Assembly: GCA_039806065.1 (NCBI GenBank)
Contig: JBDKJS010000024.1
Coordinates: 1 to 18,332, forward strand
Reading direction: 5' to 3'
Source of the DNA: JBDKJS01 sp039806065
GTDB lineage: Bacteria > Bacteroidota > Bacteroidia > AKYH767-A > 2013-40CM-41-45
Length of the DNA: 18,332 nucleotides
Made by a program: the position numbers and the translations under genes. The notes beneath the pieces are model-generated. The model was not told where the DNA came from. It did not search any database and worked only from the letters and a program-made list of their open reading frames with translations. Of the stretch, positions 1 to 6,430 are shown piece by piece. Every line of letters begins with the position of its first letter. The stretch's first letter is position 1.

Positions 1-421
1 TTTTATGAGACTGGCTTTTTATTCTATGAATAAAATAATGAACCACCAGACTATCACCAGGGATGGCGGCAATGGCACTTGTTTGTAATAGACTGTCGGC
101 AAGGAGGTAATCGCCAAGGCGAATTTTTTGATAAGCATACTCTAAAGTTATTCGAGTATTGATAAAAGAGTGCTTAGCAGGATCTTTAAAATAGTTTAAC
201 AGCGCTTTGTAGCAACTATCGGCCGATTGTGGACTGGTGCTGTTAAATTTGCGAATATTACTGATACTAGCATTTAAGTATTGAAAGTCGGCAGTCGGCA
301 GTTGATCTTGAAACTGTTTCAAGTCAAAGGGCGTAATGTTTTGAGCCACACCATTAGCATGGATGGACATTCCAAACACTGCGATCAAAGCCGTTTGATA
401 AATTATTTTTCTGCCAATCAT
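1..421 (-). CDS. Exported protein of unknown function, truncated at the window edge
   Basis: An open frame runs from an ATG at 421-419 (minus) to the window edge: 140 complete codons with no stop. It begins MIGRKIIYQTALIAVFGMSI and continues HANGVAQN, which has the charged start, hydrophobic core and small residues of a Sec signal peptide. The mature part is hydrophilic. Around residues 98-138 there is a helical stretch (EYAYQKIRLGDYLLADSLLQ and onwards) with the spacing of a TPR-like helix pair. I do not recognise the family; in this phylum such N-termini occur on TPR-bearing sensor kinases and CHAT-type proteins, but nothing visible decides this. The start lies 13 bases after the stop of the S74 repeat protein, so the two are probably co-transcribed. 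The existence of the gene is fairly secure from the signal peptide and the tight spacing; its function is unknown. Confidence 0.7.
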   Translation of the reverse strand, partial: MIGRKIIYQTALIAVFGMSIHANGVAQNITPFDLKQFQDQLPTADFQYLNASISNIRKFNSTSPQSADSCYKALLNYFKDPAKHSFINTRITLEYAYQKIRLGDYLLADSLLQTSAIAAIPGDSLVVHYFIHRIKSQSHK

Positions 422-434
422 AAAAACCAGGCCA

Positions 435-3044
435 TTATTTTTGTTCAAGCTTTTTGAGTCTTTCGGTCAGGGCTTCGATGGATTTTCTTAAGGCCTCATT
501 CTCATTTTTCAACTGATCCACCGTGTTTGACAATTCCTTGATACCTATTAAAGCTATTCCTGCAGGGTCAATAGAGCTGATCCCTTTATCGTCTACTCCT
601 AGTTTGAATAAGTTGTAAAAATCTTGAGCCATTGGCCCGATGTGGTATTCATTGTCGGTACCTTTATATTTCCATTTTGTGATGGGAAGAGCATTTATTT
701 TTCTTAAAATTTCTTTTTGGTCAAGGGTTGTAATATCCTCCTTCAAATTAATGTCAGAAGTATTGGTCCAAGTGCCGCCAGCAGTAAGGTATGCACCATT
801 ACCATTTAAAGTAGAAGTACCCACTTGCAATGCCCTTCCTGCGGCCACATTACAGCCAAATCCCCAGTCGAGCACATCGTCATCACCAAATCGCTGCGTA
901 TTGCTTGCCCATGACAAGGCACCATAGCCAAATGCAGCAGCATTGGTTTGATTGGCAGTGCTTGGGCCAGAAGTCCAGCCTATTGATGTATTGTTATCTC
1001 CTGTGGTATTAGTAGCACCTGCAGCTGCTCCGATAAAAGTATTGCCAATACCACTGGTGTTTGAATAGCCTGATAGATTACCATAAAAAGAGTTTGATTG
1101 CCCATCCAAATTTGCTCTGCCGCTCCACCAACCTACAAAAGAATTTTGGGTTCCAATAGTATTGGCAGTACCGGCCTGATTTCCTATAAATACATTGTAG
1201 TATCCTGAAGTATTGGCATCTCCTGCAGTGTTTCCGATAATTACATTTTCATCACCGGTAGTGTTGGCAAGGCCAGCTACATTACCTATGAATACATTTC
1301 TTTCACCGGTAGTATTAGCTCTACCTGCTGAGGTTCCAATGAAAACATTGTTTGATGCAGTATTATTGTTATAGCCGCTTTCGTAGCCAATAAAAACATT
1401 TTCAATACCTGTAGTGATGTTGTAACCTACATTTCTACCTATGGCCACATTTCTACCTACGTTTGATGCTAATAGTCCACCACGCATAGCATTGTAACCA
1501 ATAGCCACATTATCTGTCCACCTATGCCCATTGGTCATTACGGCATATCCTATGCCCACATTGTAACTTGGAACTGAGTCAATATCAAGAGTGGCTGTGC
1601 CAATGGCCACATTGAAATCAGCAGCGGGGTCGCGTGCGTTTAGTAATGATTGGTAGCCTACGGCAATATTGTAACTTCCTGTGATGATACCCATTCCAGC
1701 ATTTCTGCCAACGCCAATATTGTAAAATCCTGAAGTATTATTCAGCAAGGTGTTAATGCCGATGGCCACATTTGAATTACCAGTTGTGTTATTAAACAAA
1801 GCCCTGTATCCAATAGCTACATTAAAGTCGCTGCTATTATTTGCAACCAATGCTTGATTGCCAATTGCCACATTGAAGTTTCCGGCATCAAGTTGGCCTG
1901 ATAGTACACTATCGCCAATAGCCACATTATCACTACCAATTTGATTGGCATAAAGTGAATACCTTCCGTAGCTGGAGTTGTTGAAAGCTGTGGTGCCGCT
2001 ATAGCCGCTCCGTTCGCCCACGGAGGTATTTCCATATCCTGTAGTATTGTTGTGCAATGATTCAATACCCACACCCGTGTTGTTATATCCAGTGGTGTTG
2101 TTTCTTAATGAATAAGAACCCAATGCCGAGTTGTTGAAGCCGGTAGTGTTAGCTTGCAACGAACCGAGACCCACTCCGCTATTATTAAATCCAGAAGTGT
2201 TATTATAACCCGCAGAGTCACCAAAGTAAATGTTTTGCACACCTGGTCCTTGGTTATTGGTAAAGAACAAGCCATTTGCTCTAATCCTAAATCTTTCTAT
2301 CCCATTGGTTCTAAAAACTAAGTCGGTGCTGTCGGTTGTACCTATAAAATTTACACCTGGGTTAGTGGCTGTGTTGCCTAGCAGTGCCCAATAATCTCCA
2401 TTGCCACTGGTTCCGCTAATAAGCTCATCCCATCTCAAGGAAGTAGCATTCCAAAAGAAATAGGTTTGCAGGTTGGTATCAAATACCAATAATCCATTTC
2501 TGGATGCATCTAGCGTACTTCCTGTAGCTATGAGCGCCAATCTTTGTGCAGTAGTAAAACGAGGCAATAGCACACCCTTGGTGGTGCTACTGATGTGTAG
2601 GAGTGCTTTTGCATCAATGGTAGCAATGCCTAAACCAAGCGACCCAACATTGTCTAATCGCATGCGTTCAATTGAATTGGTGCGAAATGCAAGGCCAAAG
2701 TTATCGGTAGTACCTAGAAAATTAGTGGCAGGATTGGTGCCTGTGTTTCCTAAAACATCCCATGTGGTGCCATTGGCAATTAAATTTCTCCAAGTAAAAC
2801 CGTTAAAATAAACAAATTGCAGTAGGGAAGTATCATACACTAGCAGACCTATGGCTGGTGAGGTGATGGCCAATCGTTGTGCGGTGGTCATTCTAGGGGC
2901 CAATAGACCCTGGGTAGTACTACTCAAATCCAAAAGTGCACTAGGGTCTGGATTCGGATTGTTGATACCAATATTCTGAGAAAGAACAGGTACAACATTG
3001 AGCAAAAGCAATGTTGTAAAGAGTAGTTTTTTAGTAGGTCTCAT
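435..3044 (-). CDS. Secreted repeat protein with C-terminal S74 (tail-spike intramolecular chaperone) domain
   Basis: The protein has 869 residues. Residues 1-22 form a signal peptide (KKLLFTTLLLLNVVPVLSQ). Two related N-terminal modules follow: ALLDLSSTTQGLLAPRMTTA from residue 36 and ALLHISSTTKGVLLPRFTTA from residue 147. Each is followed by a GLLVxDT segment and a LGNTxTNPxxNFxGTTD segment. Residues about 271-700 hold roughly 25 repeats of 14-20 residues with the core NVAIGxxAL or NVFIGxxAG and NTTG linkers, resembling YadA-head-like beta repeats. The C-terminal 107 residues match the S74 domain: Ser763-Asp and Lys768 (SDINLK) plus His801 (EYHIGPMAQDF) fit the catalytic Ser/Lys/His of phage endosialidase chaperone domains. 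A leucine-heptad coiled coil (about 840-869) ends the protein. In the family this domain trimerises the fibre and then cleaves itself off at the serine. Here it is probably a trimeric surface or matrix fibre; its ligand is unknown. No phage genes are nearby. Confidence 0.88.
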   Translation of the reverse strand: MRPTKKLLFTTLLLLNVVPVLSQNIGINNPNPDPSALLDLSSTTQGLLAPRMTTAQRLAITSPAIGLLVYDTSLLQFVYFNGFTWRNLIANGTTWDVLGNTGTNPATNFLGTTDNFGLAFRTNSIERMRLDNVGSLGLGIATIDAKALLHISSTTKGVLLPRFTTAQRLALIATGSTLDASRNGLLVFDTNLQTYFFWNATSLRWDELISGTSGNGDYWALLGNTATNPGVNFIGTTDSTDLVFRTNGIERFRIRANGLFFTNNQGPGVQNIYFGDSAGYNNTSGFNNSGVGLGSLQANTTGFNNSALGSYSLRNNTTGYNNTGVGIESLHNNTTGYGNTSVGERSGYSGTTAFNNSSYGRYSLYANQIGSDNVAIGDSVLSGQLDAGNFNVAIGNQALVANNSSDFNVAIGYRALFNNTTGNSNVAIGINTLLNNTSGFYNIGVGRNAGMGIITGSYNIAVGYQSLLNARDPAADFNVAIGTATLDIDSVPSYNVGIGYAVMTNGHRWTDNVAIGYNAMRGGLLASNVGRNVAIGRNVGYNITTGIENVFIGYESGYNNNTASNNVFIGTSAGRANTTGERNVFIGNVAGLANTTGDENVIIGNTAGDANTSGYYNVFIGNQAGTANTIGTQNSFVGWWSGRANLDGQSNSFYGNLSGYSNTSGIGNTFIGAAAGATNTTGDNNTSIGWTSGPSTANQTNAAAFGYGALSWASNTQRFGDDDVLDWGFGCNVAAGRALQVGTSTLNGNGAYLTAGGTWTNTSDINLKEDITTLDQKEILRKINALPITKWKYKGTDNEYHIGPMAQDFYNLFKLGVDDKGISSIDPAGIALIGIKELSNTVDQLKNENEALRKSIEALTERLKKLEQK
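945..2234 (-). repeat. Degenerate tandem coding repeat (about 25 units) within the S74 fibre gene
   Basis: This segment encodes residues about 271-700 of the S74 protein. Units are mostly 14-20 codons. A recurring core encodes N-V-(A/F)-I-G, followed by (N/Y/T)xAG or (N/Y)xAL and a linker such as NTTG, NTSG or NNTTG. On the plus strand this shows as repeated blocks like ccggtagtgttggcaaggcc and ccaatagccacatt. I counted 25 clear units and one degenerate one. Units in the promoter-distal half, nearest the S74 domain, are more alike (NVFIGxxAG with ANTTG linkers) than those in the promoter-proximal half (NSxxGxxSL). That suggests more recent duplication or stronger homogenisation there. Confidence 0.8.
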
Positions 3045-3084
3045 TCGTTTTTTTTGTTTTAAATGCGTAAATCAATAAACAGCA

Positions 3085-3112
3085 CAAAGTGAAATGTGCA
3101 TTCCTATCGCAA
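3085..3112 (-). promoter_or_regulatory. Candidate Bacteroidota-type promoter for the S74 protein gene
   Basis: On the minus strand, TCACTTTG (3092-3085) is one base off the -7 consensus TAnnTTTG. It lies 17 bases downstream of a TTG (3112-3110) in the -33 position. Transcription would start near 3078, giving an AT-rich leader of about 35 bases before the ATG at 3044. The one mismatch and the lower-limit spacing make this the second weakest of the candidate promoters listed here. Confidence 0.35.
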
Positions 3113-3188
3113 TTAAATTTAGGTTGGGCTAAACTACTAGCTTTGGATAAGATAAAAAATAACCAAAATGGGGGATATTGTTAGCCTA

Positions 3189-3209
3189 GCAATATCACAA
3201 AGATATTGC
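3189..3209. terminator. Perfect 8-bp hairpin just downstream of metF
   Basis: GCAATATC (3189-3196) and GATATTGC (3202-3209) pair perfectly around the loop ACAAA. The hairpin begins 13 bases after the metF stop codon, in the gap between metF and the S74 gene. On the metF transcript it is preceded by an A-run but followed by TAGGCTAAC rather than a U-tract, so it is not a textbook intrinsic terminator in that direction. Read on the plus strand it is followed by ATTTTT. It may be a 3'-end stabilising stem, a weak terminator or an operator. Confidence 0.4.
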
Positions 3210-3221
3210 ATTTTTAAGACG

Positions 3222-4175
3222 CTAAAAAACTTCTTTCGCAATCTTACAAGTAATATCGGCATTGCCCATGGTGTAGTAGTGGAGGCAAGGAACCCCTGCG
3301 GCTTTCAGTTCTTTACTTTGATTGATGCACCACTCCAAACCTACTTGTTTAACTTCAGCATCAGTTTTGCATTGCTCTACTGCATCTATCAAATCTTCTG
3401 GAAGGTCAATGTGGAAAGTTTTGGGCAGGACTGTAAGTTGTTTTTTGGTAGTGAGCGGCTTGATCCCAGGAATTACTGGTACATTCAATCCAAGCGCTTT
3501 ACATTCATCAATAAACTTAAAATAAACTTTATTGTCGAAAAACATTTGGGTAACGATATAATCAGCCCCTGCATCAATTTTAGCCTTTAGGTATTTCAAA
3601 TCGGATTTCAAGCTAGGTGCTTCAAAATGTTTTTCAGGATACCCAGCCACCCCAATACAAAAATCAGAGTGCGATACATCCTGCAATTCATCATCTAAAT
3701 AGATACCTTTATTAAGTTTGGTTACCTGTTGTACTAAATCAAGTGCAAATTTATGGCCATCCTTATGTGGAGAAAATGCACCTTCGCTTTTGATGGCATC
3801 ACCTCTTAGCAGTAATACATTGTCTATTCCAAGGAAGTGTAGATCTATTAAAGCGTTTTCTGTTTCTTCTTTGCTAAATCCTCCACAAATAATATGGGGC
3901 ACGGTATCCACATCATATTTATTTTTTATGGCAGAGCAAATGGCTACAGTGCCTGGACGCTTTCGCATAGAAAATTTTTCAAGCAATCCGTTTTCTCTTT
4001 TTTTATAAACGTACTCTTCTCTGTGATAAGTAACATCTATAAATGCTGGTTGATAATCCATAATAGGATCTAGAATATCCCAAATACTTTTTATATCTTT
4101 TCCCTTGAGTGGCGGCAGTATTTCTACCGAAAAAAGTGAATGTTTTGCCTTTGCTAAATGTTCAGTAACTTTCAT
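3222..4175 (-). CDS. metF: 5,10-methylenetetrahydrofolate reductase
   Basis: This is a 317-residue flavoenzyme that reduces 5,10-methylene-THF to 5-methyl-THF in the cytoplasm, supplying the methyl group for methionine synthesis. The N-terminal FSVEILPPLKG carries the family's catalytic glutamate (Glu18 here; Glu28 in E. coli MetF). LLLRGD holds the FAD-contacting Asp126 (Asp120 in E. coli). YIVTQMFFD (about 205-214), followed by the PVIPGIKP block, is the substrate and FAD region typical of the TIM barrel. The length is normal for the bacterial catalytic-domain-only form, with no C-terminal regulatory domain. The start ATG follows directly on an AT-rich leader. The upstream surface-protein gene ends 56 bases before it with no convincing terminator or separate promoter between, so read-through is plausible. 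Other methionine or folate genes are absent from the window. Confidence 0.95.
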   Translation of the reverse strand: MKVTEHLAKAKHSLFSVEILPPLKGKDIKSIWDILDPIMDYQPAFIDVTYHREEYVYKKRENGLLEKFSMRKRPGTVAICSAIKNKYDVDTVPHIICGGFSKEETENALIDLHFLGIDNVLLLRGDAIKSEGAFSPHKDGHKFALDLVQQVTKLNKGIYLDDELQDVSHSDFCIGVAGYPEKHFEAPSLKSDLKYLKAKIDAGADYIVTQMFFDNKVYFKFIDECKALGLNVPVIPGIKPLTTKKQLTVLPKTFHIDLPEDLIDAVEQCKTDAEVKQVGLEWCINQSKELKAAGVPCLHYYTMGNADITCKIAKEVF

Positions 4176-4231
4176 TATTCAATCTTCAACCTTTGCTAAT
4201 AACCCTAATAGGGTCGTAAAAAATCAACTTG

Positions 4232-6292
4232 TTATTTATTTCTTAGTATGGTTACGGTGCCATTGTATTTTTCAATGGTATTGCCGTTCACCTCTAAAGT
4301 GTAATAGTAGGTGCCATCGGCAAGGTCGTCACCATTCCAGGTGTTATTGTAGTTTGCATCTTCGAAGACAACTTTGCCCCACCTATTAAATACTTTTAGT
4401 GTGCTTCCAGGATAAGAGTCAATGTTTTTTACCGTAAATACATTGTTCAAATTGTCGCCATTACCAGGTGTAAACACATTGAACAAAACTACTTTTTCGC
4501 GAGCAGCAATGACCTTACACCAGTTAGAGATAGAAGTAAGGTTAGGGGTACTACCATTTTCAGTTTGTACTCTTACATAGTAAGTGCCTGAAGCTAGCGG
4601 GCGAGTATAAAGATAATTGGTATCAAGTGTAAATGATCCAGCCAAGGGGGCCCAGTTAAATAGGGAATCGGCTTGGTAAACTGTATATCCTGTACCAGTC
4701 CATCCCCAATAGCGTGTCCATCTGAAATTGATGGTGAGTGAATCGGCATTGGGTTCACAGGTAAGTAGGATGGATTGTATAGAGTCTGACTGAGGAGTGA
4801 TAAAGCCATTTTGTAAAACACATTTCACTGCGTAATTGTAAGGCTCAAGCTCTGGATCTACATTCACATCACGTATGGTTGTATCGGTATAAGTAGTTGT
4901 AGTCCCCACTAAGTAATTATAAGGGCCCGTGGGTAGGGCTGATCGGTAAACCTCATATCTAGCAAATTGAGGAATTGGCAAAGAATCAGGGATAGCCCAA
5001 AGCACGTCTATGTCTTCATTGTTTTGAGTAACAGTTACATTAAGCAGGTTGGGAATTCCCGGATAGCAACCTCTGAAATTAAATGACACTGAATCAAATT
5101 CTGCCAATTCTAAACCACATTTGTTAATGAGTGTATTGCCACTAAATCCTTTTTTTGAATACAGTGTATAAGTGCCATTTTCCAATAATGGAGCAAATAG
5201 GGACAGAATAAGTGAATCGCTTTCTTGATTGGCACAATTACCCAAAATAGCTGCACTAATGGGAATCGATAGCCCACTAGGAGTGATTAATCGGAAATCA
5301 GACCCATCAGCATCTAGCGTGCTACATAGAAATTTAAAATTCGTCTTTATTTTCACTAGCGTATCAGTGCATTGGATTTGTGAAATGTAAAATTCAGCTG
5401 TGGTGGTATCAAGTACTGGGGGATCATTACAAACTTGTTCAAATTGTATTTGCATATCGCGTACGGTGCTACCAATAAGAATGCTGTTTCGGTATTCTTG
5501 AACCAGCACGGCCATTACTCCATTTTCAAGCAAGCTGTTGTTAAAAGAAATATTACCATTGGTTGCATCAATTGCTACAGGGGGTGTTGAGTTAAATGGA
5601 TTGGTGCCGCTGTACGGAGCATTGTACACAACAGGAGTACCTTGATCACTCAAACAATCAGTGAGCGAGAATACCAATGAATCACCATCTACATCTGTAG
5701 CAGGTTGTGGTAAAATAAAATTTCTGTTGATGCAAAAAGTCGCTATTGGTGAACGGCTAAATACTGGTGAACTATTCACCGGAGCATCCAAGTTGTTTAA
5801 AAAAGCCTCTGTATATATACCTTCACCACCAGGATTGGTTAGTGTGGTAATAATGTTGTTTCGGCAACAAAAGGTAGCACCAAAGCTTTCTACTGTAAAT
5901 ATGTAATCATTGCAAGCTTGGGGTAATACCACCAAAGTGGTGTAGGTAAATTTACGCACGCCATAGCCTGTGCCACCATCACAAGTGGTAACACCACAAG
6001 GAGGGAATATACCCGTTTGCACAGGTTGGCCAGTACCAGGATCTTGTCCCACGCCATTAACGCTACCGCTCACATTGCATGAAGCGGAACTCCAAAGAAT
6101 ATCAACTTGTTGAGGTTCTCCAGCTGTATTGGGGTTACAATCCTTGTAAAAGATATAAGAAACCAAGAATTGATTGGTATCAACAAATGAATAAGTAATT
6201 TCACCGCCTACTCCATGAGTTGCATGCGCTTTTTGAGGGAAAGATGAAAGTAGGGCGACTATAGTTATTGCATATAGGTATAAATTTCTCAT
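4232..6292 (-). CDS. Secreted surface protein with T9SS type B sorting (gliding-motility-associated) C-terminal domain
   Basis: The protein has 686 residues. Residues 1-24 form a signal peptide (LYAITIVALLSSFPQKAHA). The mature N-terminus THGVGGEITYSF and a cysteine-rich first 145 residues are typical of large Bacteroidota proteins carrying this C-terminus. Residues about 170-290 look like a cadherin-type segment (PATDVDGDSLVFSLTDC). Two fibronectin-III-like segments follow at about 412-510 and 515-595. Residues about 601-686 form the type B sorting domain: NVFTPGNGDNLNNVFTVKNI, then LKVFNRWGKVVFE, WNGDDLADGTYYYTLEV and a hydrophobic TVTILRNK end. This domain directs export through the type IX system and attachment at the cell surface. 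No catalytic motif is visible, so an adhesin or matrix role is an inference. The usual FxPNGDGxND motif is altered here to FTPGNGDNLNN. Confidence 0.88.
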   Translation of the reverse strand: MRNLYLYAITIVALLSSFPQKAHATHGVGGEITYSFVDTNQFLVSYIFYKDCNPNTAGEPQQVDILWSSASCNVSGSVNGVGQDPGTGQPVQTGIFPPCGVTTCDGGTGYGVRKFTYTTLVVLPQACNDYIFTVESFGATFCCRNNIITTLTNPGGEGIYTEAFLNNLDAPVNSSPVFSRSPIATFCINRNFILPQPATDVDGDSLVFSLTDCLSDQGTPVVYNAPYSGTNPFNSTPPVAIDATNGNISFNNSLLENGVMAVLVQEYRNSILIGSTVRDMQIQFEQVCNDPPVLDTTTAEFYISQIQCTDTLVKIKTNFKFLCSTLDADGSDFRLITPSGLSIPISAAILGNCANQESDSLILSLFAPLLENGTYTLYSKKGFSGNTLINKCGLELAEFDSVSFNFRGCYPGIPNLLNVTVTQNNEDIDVLWAIPDSLPIPQFARYEVYRSALPTGPYNYLVGTTTTYTDTTIRDVNVDPELEPYNYAVKCVLQNGFITPQSDSIQSILLTCEPNADSLTINFRWTRYWGWTGTGYTVYQADSLFNWAPLAGSFTLDTNYLYTRPLASGTYYVRVQTENGSTPNLTSISNWCKVIAAREKVVLFNVFTPGNGDNLNNVFTVKNIDSYPGSTLKVFNRWGKVVFEDANYNNTWNGDDLADGTYYYTLEVNGNTIEKYNGTVTILRNK

Positions 6293-6326
6293 AAAATTTC
6301 TTTTCTATAATTCAGTTAAGGGGTTA

Positions 6327-6357
6327 CAAACCTATAATTTTAAATCGAAAAATTCAA
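6327..6357 (-). promoter_or_regulatory. Bacteroidota-type promoter for the T9SS surface protein gene
   Basis: The minus strand carries TAGGTTTG (6334-6327), an exact match to the -7 consensus TAnnTTTG. A TTG lies at 6357-6355 with a 20-base spacer. The predicted start is near 6320, giving a leader of about 28 bases before the ATG at 6292. It faces away from lepA in the 138-base divergent gap. Confidence 0.6.
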
Positions 6358-6394
6358 GTAGATATCTTACTAGGAGGTCATAATCTTTTAGGTA

Positions 6395-6419
6395 TTGTGC
6401 TAATTTAAGCTTACTTTTG
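6395..6419 (+). promoter_or_regulatory. Candidate promoter for lepA
   Basis: TACTTTTG (6412-6419) fits the -7 consensus TAnnTTTG and ends 11 bases before the lepA ATG, which would give an almost leaderless transcript. The nearest upstream TTG (6395-6397) is only 14 bases away, shorter than the usual 17-23. The -33 element is therefore doubtful. Confidence 0.35.
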
Positions 6420-6430
6420 CAGCCCTTTAA

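Noticed and set aside
2473..2811. Plus-strand open frame of 112 codons inside the S74 gene
   Set aside because: It is fully antisense to a clear coding region and is a by-product of the repetitive composition.
435..3044. Prophage or phage tail-fibre origin for the S74 protein
   Set aside because: It has a signal peptide, and no tail, capsid, lysis, integrase or attachment sequences are nearby; such proteins are common on Bacteroidota chromosomes.
4202..4214. Inverted repeat ACCCTA-A-TAGGGT between the T9SS protein gene and metF, as a terminator
   Set aside because: The usable stem is 5 bp with a 3-base loop, and no U-tract follows on the minus strand; too weak to call.
4105..4389. Plus-strand open frame of 94 codons across the gap between metF and the T9SS protein gene
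   Set aside because: Most of it lies antisense to metF and the surface-protein gene, with no promoter and no recognisable protein features.
6372..6377. AGGAGG as a Shine-Dalgarno site in the lepA upstream gap
   Set aside because: No suitable start codon follows at the right distance, and lepA begins 53 bases later; Bacteroidota rarely rely on such sites.
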